From: Leucogyrophana mollusca
Lineage: Eukaryota; Basidiomycota; Agaricomycetes; Boletales
Direction of reading: 5' to 3'
Assembly: GCA_021014945.1 (NCBI GenBank)
Contig: MU266499.1
Span: 1 to 60,279 of the forward strand
Length of the DNA stretch: 60,279 nt
Below the pieces are notes generated by a model. The model was not told where the DNA came from and searched no databases. It saw only the letters and a list, made by a program, of their open reading frames with translations. Positions 11,957 to 23,542 of the stretch are shown here, in pieces (within the stretch, counting starts at the first letter, position 1; each line of letters starts with the position of its first letter). Made by a program: the position numbers and the translations under genes.

Positions 11957-13643
11957 AGTGTTGTTGTGCTGTTGGAGGGGGATCGGGGGCTTGCTGGCAC
12001 AATACTACCCGGGCTTGACAAGCATCTCTTCATGTCGATCTTTGTGGCATTTGTGTTATGGGCTGTGGCACAAGCTCGCGGAGTTCGTGGCCTTTTGTTT
12101 CCATTGTTCCCTTATTACTCATGGAAGGCCACCTCTGCATAACGGAGAATGGCGCTTGGGTCGCGCGCAGTAACGTTTCGTGTGCAACATGATGGCCTGG
12201 CTTTCGCCAGGCCGCCAAAAGGCCTCGTCCCCGACGACTTGATGCAAAGTTCCTTACGGTAACGCCAGTAATATCCAGGTATGAAGAATTGCTCCCCGCG
12301 CGCAGAGCAGGTTCCCGTTCGTACCCCAAATCTCTGGATGTGCCAAGAATCATCCGGCGTCTACACAATGACGAAGCCTTAATTGGCTCCAGCACTTTGC
12401 CCGCACCATGATTGCAAGTGCATGTACTGGGAAATTGTCGCTATGGGATGAGCCCGATGCATTGCGCCATTGTTGTTATGTGTGCCACGCATTTCCCTTC
12501 TTTCTTCTACACACGAATATTGGGGCGACATATTAATGGACTTTGCGTCTTCACTGCTGGTATCGAATACCCGCCAAGTTGCACATTCAACAGGATCACA
12601 GTCCCTGTGGGAATTTCTCGCCTTTACGCTTCAAAGGCACTCGTCAAAACTAGCCCTAGGAACAAAGTTAATGAACAAGTGGAGGGGTGTGCGTTGCGGG
12701 AACGTGTTTGGTCTGTTCCTCGTCGGTTATGAAGAAGTTGTCAATCTGATCGCCGTCCACCACATCGCACAGACTCCCTCCTACTCCCTCATGCATAATC
12801 GCCACGAGAACAGGGACGGTAATTATCACCCTCTTCGTTCTTGGTCTTTCCAATCGTCACTATCTTCTAGCCGTGTCATTCCGATAATACTGTCATTGAG
12901 AAATGGTGGCTGCCGCCACACAGCGCATCGATAAGTGGTGACACAATCCTGCCATCGCCTTATATTACTGTGTTCGCCGCATCCTCGTGTTCTTACGAAG
13001 CTCCACTGTGATATCGAGTGCCTTAACCCTTGATCTACGCGTTGACATGCATTTTATTACTGGACCTTCGAAGAAACTGCCCCCATAGCGCCGACACTTG
13101 CGAGCTCGAATTGCGTATCTGAAGTTTCTGAGATATTCAGACAAGGGACTTTACGGGCTCATCATTTAGTTGATGGGCAGGAATTGTCGACAGGGGAGTG
13201 CTGAGGCGTGCCGTGTTGCGATGCATACGCAAAAGCTTGTGCTGGTGCCTGAGGACCTTGATTCGTAAACAGTGATAATTCATAGCCACCACGGATAAAC
13301 CCGAGCCGCTGAGTTCAAGTTTACAGCTTATTCAGCAGCGGAAGCATTGGGGGACGCGATGCTGCCAGCAAAGATGGCCACATGAGCACCTCGAACAAAT
13401 GATAAACTGTCTTCAACAACTGCTGGGAGGCGATTGCGGCATTTTATGATCTCCGTATGAGCTAAGTATGTTTCGTTGCTCTCCGTCCCTCTCTTTTCCT
13501 TTTCCAACTCGCGGTTTTCGGTTGTGTTTTCACACCTGTACGGCACGCTTAACCTTCTTGGACCCCAAAAGTTCCCATCCCAGATAGAAATTACACGTTT
13601 GGGTTCGACGGTACGACGCCTGCTTTTTCTCCCAGCTTTATCC
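11957..13643. other. Divergent spacer upstream of the two-finger gene and the Zn2Cys6 gene
   Basis: The two neighbours are transcribed away from each other, so this 1.7 kb should hold both promoters. I see no clear TATA box and no coding exon with family resemblance. Confidence 0.35.
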
Positions 13644-16600
13644 ATGCCTCCAGAACCCACAAAAGCGAAGCTGAAGCGGAAGTCGAGCAGGAGAGAGGCC
13701 GAGGAATCATACCGGTTTGACGGTGGTCACGCGCGCGAGATCGAGCAGAAGAGGAATAATGGCCAAATTTCTTGTGCGGAGTGCAGGAGGTGCGATCACC
13801 GCGCTTGTCACCCAGATGCCCTATTTAACACTTTGACCTGATGTGTCGTTCGAAGGCTCAAGATTAAGTGTGACAAGCAGATCCCCTGTCAATCGTGTCA
13901 GGCGAGTCCACCTGGTGATATGTTCTCCAGGCCGAGAATACTAACCTGTCCCAGAGGAGAGGCTGCGCAGCTCTATGCCCCAACGGTGAAAGATCTTGTA
14001 TGAGTGCTGCATCAATTTGCTGAGTTCTGCTATCCCCTAGGAAGCTTGGCCACAGGCCAAGGAACCCGGTACGTTGGATAACGCACAACTTGTATTCTTA
14101 TCTTGACGACTCGCCTAGCTTTGTTCTCGCAGCAACCGAGCACCTCCATCGCCGGATTGCCAAAATGAGCGAACGTATCCGGCAACTTGAGGATGCTCTT
14201 GGCTCATTGCAGTCGCAGCATTCCACGGAACCGCATCCCCTCCTTCGCGATGACCTTTTAGGTGTCAATCAACGGGATACTGAGGGTTCTGCTATGAGCG
14301 ATGACGGTATGGGTCCAAGTAACCCTCCGGAGGTGTTAGATGCCTTCGGGACATTATCCATCACCGACCACGGAATATCCCGGTTTTTCGGACCTACCGG
14401 GGGTTCTGAGGTGAGCGTCGTGGTCAATGTGCACCGAATGTACCAAATCTGAACCCTGGTCGTTTTAGTGTCTTTTAATGGTAGTATGCATAATTCTATC
14501 TCGAACTCGGATACTAATACTCCCTCGATTCTAGTCGGACAAGGCAACTGCGCAAGACCGCCCCACTTGTGGTACTCCAGATTCCACTCGGAGCTCAAAG
14601 AGCCCGGCGCTGCCGCAAGATCTGAGCATGTTTTCGCAGGCATTCCCCTTCACGCCTATGGGTCCCGTTGCCACAGTGCGAGAAGTGATCGAAGGTCACC
14701 TGCCAACCTGGGAACGTGCAAGCTACCTTGCCGAGACATACCTTAAGCAAGCTGCTTGGCTCTTCCGGGGCGTAGCACGGGATCAGGTCATGGATGAGTT
14801 GCTTCCCATATACTACTCCCCCGATCATCTGAGACCGTCAGAGGAGCAAAAGGGTGCACACGATCTCGCACTTTTGTTTCTTGTTTTCGCAGTTGGCGCT
14901 CTGGTGGACCTTGCTCAGGAACCATCCAATCCCGAGGCAGAGCATTATCACCAGATTGCTCGTGCTGCTATCTGCTTGCAGCCTGTTCTCGAGAAACCGT
15001 CGTTAGTCACCATCCAGGCTCTCCATCTTCTGAGCGTTTACAATGCAATGAGTGGAAACGAGCTGTCAGCTAAGGAGACGAGCATGGAGACAACCTGGTC
15101 ATTGATTATCCTCGCGGCCCATCTATCTCAAACGGTATGTCCATCACGGATTGTCTCATGTGCTAAGATTCCATCCCTAACTTTCAATAGATCGGTCTCC
15201 GTGAGTGGACAATTTACTGAGCGTTAACGCAGTTGATCTAATTCCGAGATCGACAAGATCGGGATAGCGTAAGATGGGGGTTACCCGCCAAAGTCGTCCA
15301 ACGACGACGGATACTCTTTTGGGACCTGTTTGTCGCAGATGCTTGGCACGTAGGTTCTCTGTTGGTATATCTGATATCCGATCCGATTATCTTGCCCTCC
15401 AGAGCTTGAACACTGGGCGACCACCAAGCTTCTCCCTTGCCTATGTAGATTGTCGCTTTCCAGAGAGTGCGATCCCGGCATCAGAAGGTGGAGGTGAAGG
15501 GGAAGATCGATCCGATTGTGGGTACTCTGCGCTCGTCTTTCAAACATCGGTTGACCATGTAACCCCTTTTGTTTTCACGAGCAGACGAATCATGGGGATT
15601 TCGCTTTGCATCTGAGTGCGTCGCCGAGGTTGCCTCCCGAACTCTCACTGCAGAAGCGCCGAGCTATGCGACCATCATGGAGCTTGATCGTAAAGTGCGA
15701 GAGTTCCCGATCCCGGAGCCTGCTGCTTTGATCGCCAGTTCCGCTTCCACATCGACCCCGGTGGGCGTACAGGAAGGCTCACTTAGCCTTTCAGAGTCAA
15801 TGGGGCTCTTTGCCATGTCTCATTCCCGTGAAGTCAGTGAGTAAACGTGTCGTAAATCAAGGTGATTGTGAGCTCCGCTAACTGGTTGAAGTCTTGCTAT
15901 ATATACACAGGAGTTTCTTTGCACAGGCGATCATAGAGAACCCTGTGAATCCGCTGAAAAGTCCCTACGCCCCGTCATTCCTGGCAGCTTATCGGGCGTC
16001 GTCTACTATTCTGCGTACGATCCAGGCCCAGTTCCTGACCCACCCCAATCTTTGCACGCGAATATGGGCAATCTGGACATTCGCCTTCTCTGCTGCGGTA
16101 AGTCTCGCTGTTCGATGACTGGAGCTTAACGCCTTACGTACGGACGCAGATTGTTTTCGGCACGATTGTCACACGAGGTCCTCGTTCCCCATTAGCGTCC
16201 AACGCAATTAAAGAACTCGATGACGCCTGTCTTCTTTTCTCCAAGGTCGCCGCTTTCAGTAGACGAGCCGCTAAAGCCCTGGTGAGTTCAGTGGTCACTT
16301 GCTCAGTTATCCATCCGGTTGATTTGGCCCAGCCCATCTTGACCAGATTGAGCGAGAAGGCCCACGTCGCACTGGCTGCTGCGCTGAACGATCAGCCTTC
16401 GGTTCAGCTGGGGCAGTACTGGAGCGTGAAAGAAGAGGAAGGTGATGATGAACTTGCGATCTTTGCGGGGCGAACAAGATTTGTATCAACCAAGCGCACA
16501 CAAGAAGCCCCAACGGAAGTCTCTGACATCTCACGTCCATCCAGTATTTCACCATACTGTGCCGCTCCACCAAATAGTTCTGATCACTCAGTCTCCCCCG

Positions 16601-17130
16601 TCTATCGCTCAGAACCTACCCAAATTGCAGCTGCGGCGAATGACTGGGCTCAGGAGCAGTCTAGCCGTTACCACCAACACCAGCCGGAGCCCCTAAATGC
16701 CCCAGGCACAGGCATGGCCTCACCAGGAACACCACAGTGGCGCCCGGCCCAACGCTCCCACTATCCATACACACCTCAGGATCATCTGGCTCTACCGCCT
16801 TTGCAGCGACGACAAGACCATCGATCTGTATCCGGTCCCTCGAGTTCAAGCTTCGCTTGGCTGGCACAATCTGATCCCCCTCAGCAGTATCGATCATCAC
16901 AGTCGCACTTCTCGGGTCCAGAAGCCCACGCAGTTCGCTACCATCCTCATCAACACTATACTCCTTCTCCCGTTCCTACGTTCCCAGGATCACACCATTC
17001 CCAGACTGCCGCGCCAACCGAGCTGGCTGAACTGGGTTTAGTATCACAAGACTCGCGTCTTGATGAGCGCTGGACGTCTTTCATGCGCGACTCGGGGTAC
17101 TTCGATGGATTCGGCTACAGGAATCGGTGA
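13644..17130 (+). CDS. Zn2Cys6 fungal-specific transcription factor
   Basis: The start is ATG at 13644 (MPPEPTKAKLKRKSS). The DNA-binding cluster is assembled over three exons: ISCAECRR, then LKIKCDKQIPCQSCQ, then RRGCAALCPNG. This gives C-x2-C-x6-C-x5-C-x2-C and a final Cys. It continues SLATGQGTRFVLAATEHLHR into a short coiled coil (MSERIRQLEDAL). The middle part carries fungal_trans blocks: a helix-rich segment around 14628-15130, then RDSVRWGLPAKVVQ, RRRILFWDLFVADAWH and SLNTGRPPSFSLAYVDC. The tail from about 16440 is polar, rich in Ser, Pro, Gln and His, and ends YFDGFGYRNR. The frame survives about ten introns, one of which uses a GC donor (13902). The protein should act in the nucleus as a regulator. 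It converges on the first laccase gene; a regulatory link is only suggested by position. Confidence 0.85.
13902..13954 (+). other. GC-AG intron inside the zinc cluster
   Basis: The exon ends CAG and the intron starts GCGAGT. It ends CCCAG at 13954 and holds a CTAAC branch-like site. Only this splice joins CQSCQ to RRGCAALC in frame. Confidence 0.7.
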
Positions 17131-17589
17131 ATGGACTTCAGGCTGGCCTTCTACCGCCGGCCAGGTGAACTGGGTTATCGTTTACTGCCTGGACGTTGCA
17201 TTGCTTTTGTCACACCACATTTCATTATTTCGTTGTTCAATTACCTGCATGTATGTTTAACATCCGCTGCTGCGCATTTGCTATGATCCATACTGCTCAT
17301 CAACTCGACATTTGCCCTAGTTTTTGCTGAGCTGAACGCGAGGCTTTGGCAATCGGCAGGAACAGTAAAGGCGCGTATTGGAGAAGAATCGATGATTAAT
17401 TTCAGGGGCGTAGCATCCCATCTAAGTTCCGCGGATGCATTGTACGTCGTGTGGAAGTGAAAAGTCCTCGAGTACCATGAAAAAAGCGATAGTCCGTCTA
17501 CAAGTCTTAAAAGCCCGCCATGCCCGTATTCGACAGTCCCAGTATTATGTAAAGAAGTGTCTGTCAAACCGTCGAACTGTGCAAAGCGA
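17131..17589. other. Convergent 3' spacer
   Basis: This spacer lies between the stop codons of the Zn2Cys6 gene and laccase 1. No coding exon or other feature was seen. Confidence 0.5.
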
Positions 17590-19805
17590 TCACGAGGAAG
17601 TTGGGGAAGAGGAAGACATGGAGGTCGTGGCAGGCGGCAACGCAAATGTCTCACTCGGCATTTCATTGTAAATCGGGCAGAGTTGCTTCGATGCATCTGA
17701 AGAAGCCGAAGGTTGGTATTTGCAGAAGACAAGACGAACACTATCCACGCACTATTCACAGGCTGAGCCGAAGGTATTTCTTCTGGAGCTTCGGCGAATA
17801 CAACGGCCATTCCACTATACGCAATGAATCAGGCCAAAGCCACCGCCGAAGAGGGTCACAAACTTACACGTAAAGATGCCAGTCGATGTGGCTAGCAAAT
17901 GCGAAGAAGCAACATGTCACTTTCCTGAACACGAAGATTAATAGGGAGCAACACACCAGTGCAACATCCACGGCCCAGGATTGTCGGTCACGAAGCGAAT
18001 CGTGACATTGTCTCCAGCCACGCCCGTGGTGACGGTATCGCGCATCACAGGGTTGACATAGTTGTAGGCCGTGCTTCCAGCGCTCCTTATAACCGAAAAT
18101 TTATGCTAAAGGCTCGACGTCAGTCAACGAGATCGAGGGGTAAGAGTGAGTGCTTACCCCATGCAAATGGAATGGGTGCTACACAGGGGGCTCGAAGTGA
18201 GATTAAGACACTCTGCGATTCGGAAAAGGACTTACCGGGCGACCGGGTGCGTCGTCAGGGGGCATTGAAATCTCGATAACCTTATTCCGAGGTAGAGTGT
18301 ATACAGAGCCCGTTGGTGCGAGATCTGACGCAGACATCGCGCCGCTCAGCACTTGCATTAGCACGGGGACGCTTGGCGAAGTATACTGAAAGTCGTTGAT
18401 AAGAAAGTTATAGGTCGTCATATTTTTGCTAAGGACGAGATTGATCTTGACGTCCGCCTCTTTTTGGAGCAGAGCAGGCGGGGGAGGACTCTCCAGCGTG
18501 AGAGTACTCTGCATTGGGTGAAGGTTTGTCTCGTTCATAGGAAACTTGCTTGGCTCTGTCCTGTTCTTCGGGTCCCCTTGGGGTGCGCCAGAGTACCTAA
18601 GAATGGCGGTGGAGTTCGTCCCAGTATTAGGATCCGCATGAATCCAGTAGTTGTCGATGGGTTGATTCGTTTCAAGAATGAATGAGTATCGCTGCGCAGC
18701 GTAAATCTGGATCGAGTCGACAACGAGTGGTTCCACGTACTCGCCGTCCACCTCGAGGATTGTAAAGACGTGTTTATCGATTGAGAATATGTAGTTCGGT
18801 TTGCACGCCAGATTAAGCAGACGAATACGGTATCTCTTGAATGGCTGAACGTTGATGACCGCATAAGGCGTTTCGGGCCCACCGTCATATCGGCCGACTC
18901 CGTTGATGAGGACTGAGTCAGGAGTAACTTGCCGCTGGACCTGGGGAGAAGGAAGGTGGTACCTGTGCGCAGCATCAAAAACGTCAGCCGAAGACCCTTT
19001 GAGGCATATGATGCTGAACATACCAGTCCATGAGAGTGATGATCGTAGATTCTATGAATGCACGCTATCAGCGAGAAGTAAATCAAGCTATGATAAGATG
19101 GCTTACCATCATCAATATCGTAAAAGAAGCGGTACGGGTCTTCCGGGTCGTATATAATCAGAGGGCCTGAGTCGAGAGCATTAATTTTACAGTAAAAGTG
19201 GAACACGTCGATGCCATACCGCGAAGCCCGTCACAATACTGCACCCCGTAATGGGAATGGTACCAGTACGTGCCCACTTGGGTGCCGACGTTGAAATTAT
19301 ATAGGAATGAGTTATTCGGAGCAATTGGGCATTGCGTAACGAATGCAAGACCGTCCATCTGATTCTGGTGGCGCTGGAAAAGGCCATGCCAGTGCTATGA
19401 AGGGACGAACTCATGAGATAAGTCCTTCCCGTCGGCAGAAGCATGATTAACGAACCACCGTGGTACCCTTGAGCATGCTGTCATCGTTGAGATGGTTTGA
19501 AACGTTGATCTTGAAGGTGTCTCCCTGTGGGATATCTCAGTATATACGAGGCGTAACAAAAACAGAGGCAGTTACTTTGTTGCCAGTGATGACGGGACCG
19601 GGATGAGTACCACCGGCTAGAATGGCCCTGCGAGACCGTTAGATACAATGTCGTACAACTCAACGAAGAGTACTTACATCTTCTCGAAGCCATCAGGCGA
19701 TATCATGGCATTAACGATAGGAAGGTCAGCGACAGGACCTATGGCGGCGTAAGAGGAGGAGAGGAAGGTCGTAAGTGCAATGAAGGCCAATTGGAGTCGG
19801 ACCAT
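17590..19805 (-). CDS. Laccase (multicopper oxidase), copy 1
   Basis: This should be a secreted enzyme oxidising phenols while reducing O2 to water. The start at 19805 gives a signal peptide ([20 protein letters not shown]) followed by [12 protein letters not shown], the usual mature start. All four copper signatures are present: [15 protein letters not shown] (L1), [16 protein letters not shown] (L2), HPFHLHG (L3) and HCHIDWHL (L4), the last spread over an intron. After L4 the protein reads [14 protein letters not shown], so the type-1 axial residue, ten after the Cys, is Met instead of the common Leu or Phe. The C-terminus continues [17 protein letters not shown] and ends in a Ser-rich tail with TGA at 17590-17592. 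About ten short introns are inferred. No break was seen. Copy 2 lies 1.5 kb upstream in the same orientation. Lignin, pigment and detoxification roles are all possible. Confidence 0.9.
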
Positions 19806-21358
19806 GGTGGTAGTTGGCGGTTTAGGGTCACTTGCTGGGGTCGACTATAGAGAACGAGAGGAAGGGTAGCTTACAAGCTTAAGTAGTTGAAGCTTTGGCA
19901 GGACTCCGTCGGCGGATGATGATGCCGGCCTGGTAATATTTTTCGCTCGAGAGAACTCGGAAAGTCCATCGGCATTCAAGGGCATGATGACCGGAAGGAG
20001 ACTTATTTACCCTGCCAGACGATACGAGAATAAAAAGTTTCCAGGGAGGCATCGAAGGGGGGCGATCTTCATCTAACCAGCGATGACAGGAATCAAAATC
20101 CTCGGAGCAAGACAACGCTTTTCTTGGATTGGGACGACCTAAAGCGAACATGAGGCATTATGTTACGACATGCATTTGTAGCCTGGAAAAGAGCAAAAAG
20201 ACCTGGTTTCAACGCGTTTGTCAGTCCCGTCCATGGAAAACATGGACTTGTAACACCCGCAGTGTATCAGATAGTGATGCCTCGCGAGGTACCAAGGATC
20301 ATCCACCCTGCAGGGCCATGTAGGGAGGACATTTTCACAGTGGTAGCAACGACCTGGCTTTCGGTTGGGCTAGAAGACATTCACTTCTGGCTGCACTGAT
20401 GCGGCAGTCGAAGACGCTGGCAAATACTTCGTGGAAGCCTGCCAGAAATAGAACACTTTTTGCCGGAGAACTACAGATAAGTGGTACGTCAGTGTAGGAG
20501 CGCGTTTGCATCTTGCGATCTTTGGGAGAAAAATACCCACGCAGTGATCCCATCTTTCTATACGGGTCAGCAAATTCCAGTGCCAGCACCACCAACGTCC
20601 TCACGGGTCTTACAAACAAAGAGTTTGTGGTTGAAGATCATGAAACGACATATCCATCAATTCCGGTTGCAACGCAAACGCTCTGCGGAGTTGCTATAGC
20701 CGTGCTGAGGCTTCGCAACTTCTGCGCGCCAAATTTTTACATGCCATGACTAGCCGCGTGTTGGCCGCGGTGCGGCAGAAGCAACGTCAATCCACAATCG
20801 TGGGCTATCGATCGCCTCGAGGCATTACTTCTTTCAGTTTTCAGCTGTCTCTGCCTGGTCTGATGATTAGTTGGAGAGAGAACAGTCCTACGGTCCGCGC
20901 CACGACTTCTCCAGTAGCAACCAACAACTTGGAGAGTTCGCAGGCAGACCGTATTCCGGTTGGACAGCCCACACACGCTCAGCGCGCTCCACTTCGCGGA
21001 GTCTTCGCCTCGGATATATTCAACGATTGAACATATCCCCAATGCACACACCAACCTCTTCGGATGCATCGCTAAAGAAAGCATTCGGAAAAACACTCAC
21101 GGAGATCGCTCGTCGAAACCATTTGCACGGCACGTCGTTCCGGTGGGGCTGTGGGTAGGAACCCCTGTTTCGTAGTGTAGGTTGAGCGACCTTTGCGTTT
21201 GCTAGCCCATATGGCCTAGAGTACGTGATAGGCTGTGCGGGATGAAATGTTGTGCATGAATTAACGACAGGGTGCGGAACCAATGTGCAAGTCATGTTCC
21301 AACCCGGCGAGTCAAACGGAGATTGAACAAGAAATGGCAATTAGGCGGTTGTCGATGA
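19806..21358. other. Spacer between the two laccases (promoter of copy 1)
   Basis: About 1.55 kb without a supported exon. It should carry the promoter of laccase 1. I did not find a convincing TATA box or metal-response element by eye. Confidence 0.45.
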
Positions 21359-23542
21359 TCAATGCTGACTGGGTGGTAAACTATCGTACGTTTTGCAAAG
21401 TTGCTCCCATTCGCCTGTCAACGGAACACATTGGTTGGTCATCTGATAAGTCATATCTGATAAAGAGAGGGTGACCCACCCGTCACGGTATCGTCTGACG
21501 CAGTAGCGTGGGTATCTTCAGCAAACACGACTGCCATTCCTCTGCAAGAAGAAGCCCTAATCAGATAAACCATCTACTTCGTAGCACAAACAGATAACCC
21601 ACTTGAGAAGATGCCAGTCGATATGACTGCCGAGTGATTAGAAGAAGCCAGTGCACAAGATACATTCAGTAATCGTCTCGCAAAAGCTGGATGATGCCTC
21701 ACCAGTGAAGAAACCAAGGGCCAGCGTTGTCGGTAGTGAAGCGCACCGTAACGTTATCCCCTATGTTACCGGTATTGACCGTATCACGGCGCACGGGATT
21801 GACGAAGTTATAACTGGAGCTTCCTGCGCTTCTGACAACGTCGAATTTGTGCTGCAGGGTATTTTTAGCACCCAGTCCAAAAACAACCCACGAAGGCGAC
21901 ATACTCCGTGCAAGTGGAACGGGTGCTGGGCATTTCTGTCAACAGAGCTGCAAGTCGACAACTAGGCAGGACATACCGGGCTTTCGGAGGCACCGCCAGG
22001 CATAGAAACCTCGATAACCTTATGGGGAGGTAGCGTGTACACTGAACCGTGAGGAAGGAGCTGTGGAGCGCTCATTGCACCGCTCAAGATTTGCAGCAGG
22101 ATCGGAGTACTCGGAGGTTGGTAAACAACGCCATTGATTTCGTACTCAAGAGCAGTCTCATTGAAAACAGAAACAAGATTCAGCACCACGTCTGCACCCC
22201 CAACCTCTGGTAAGCCCGGAACACCGCGGTGATCGAAAGCATGCAACTGCGTCTCATCTAGAGGATTGGTGGCAGACCATGTCCTGTTCATGGGGTCTAC
22301 ACTCGGGGCGCCGGCGTACCTGAGAATAGCGGAGTTCTGCCCGTTGTCGAAGGAGAAATCGTAGTTCCCCTTTGCTCGGACCCAGTAATTGTCCGCCGGC
22401 TGATTAGCCTCGAGGATGATTGAATAACGTTGACCAGCGAGAATCTGAATAGAGTCAACAACAAGCGGTTCCGTTGGCTCCCCGTCCGCCTCGACGATGG
22501 TGAAATTGTGATCATCTATGGAGAAGACGCAGTTCGCCTTGCATGCCATACTTAGAAGCCGGAAGCGGTACCGCTTTCCTGGTGCGACAGTGAGGACGGT
22601 GAGAGGTACTAGCGGCCCCCCATTGTACCGGCCTCGGCCATTGATGAGGGTGGAGTCTGGCGCGGCCTCCCCTTGTACCTGAAGCGCGGGGATGTGGTAC
22701 CTGGTTTCCAGAGAACTGGTGAGTCTCGAATGAAGCCTTTTGACGCAAATAATTACCAGTCCATGAGTGTTATAATGGTAGACTCTGGAGGCAAAGAATT
22801 AGGATATGAGTGTGGCTATATTTTGAGAGCGAGGTGACCGACCATCATCAACATCATAGAGGTCGAGGTGCGGGTCTTGAGGATCATAGATGATCAGGGG
22901 GCCTTCGCAGCGCACCATATATCGGTCAAGAAAATAAAGGACGGGTATAACTAGTATCTTACCTCGAAGTCCGTCGCAATACTGTACGCTATAGTGCGAG
23001 TGGTACCAGAACGTCCCCGCCTGCCCAGTTGCAGTGAAGTTGTAATGATACGTATGTCCGGGGGAGATCGGGCACTGTGTAACGAAAGACGTTCCATCCA
23101 TGGCATTATTGCGATGTTGGAAGATTCCGTGCCAGTGCTACGGAGTCGCAATGAGGACTTGGGAAAGAACTATATTCACCACTTGCCACAGAGGTGCTCA
23201 TGTTCATCGACTCGTCGGACAGCAAGTTCTGGACATTGATTTGAAACCGATCCCCCTTTGTTACCATGGATGTTAGTCACGCGAAGGGACGACATAAGTG
23301 ACTTCCACTCTTACTTTATTGCCGCTGATAACAATGCCTGGTTGAACGCCATTTACGACAATGGCACTGTGTCAGCCAATTAGTGACAATAGGTGACTTA
23401 TAAATGAACTGCCTTGCGATCTTGTGAATCCGTCGGGTGAAATGTTCGCGTTCTTGATAATTAAATGGGTGACAGGACCAACAGAGGCGACACACGGTAA
23501 CCTGGCGGACAGAGAGAACAAACAGGCCAGCAGTAGTTTCAT
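21359..23542 (-). CDS. Laccase (multicopper oxidase), copy 2
   Basis: The start at 23542 gives a signal peptide ([20 protein letters not shown]) and the mature start [20 protein letters not shown]1 ends with the RNNAMDG segment; L2 is [18 protein letters not shown]3 HPFHLHG followed by [10 protein letters not shown], and L4 HCHIDWHL. After L4 comes [11 protein letters not shown], so Met again occupies the type-1 axial position. The C-terminal exon reads [18 protein letters not shown] with TGA at 21359-21361. One intron (23417-23367) uses a GC donor, supported by phase identity with copy 1. The exon structure matches copy 1 throughout, so the two genes are tandem duplicates that have since diverged. 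No frameshift or stop was found. Secretion and phenol oxidation are expected from the family. Confidence 0.9.
23367..23417 (-). other. GC-AG intron in laccase 2
   Basis: The exon ends AGATC, the intron opens GCAAGG and closes GACACAG. The same intron in laccase 1 has a GTAAGT donor at the same codon phase. Confidence 0.65.

Noticed and set aside
17241..17810. 189-codon minus-strand frame read as one protein
   Set aside because: Only its first part ([10 protein letters not shown]) is laccase. The rest reads through an intron in the wrong frame; the spliced model ends at 17590.
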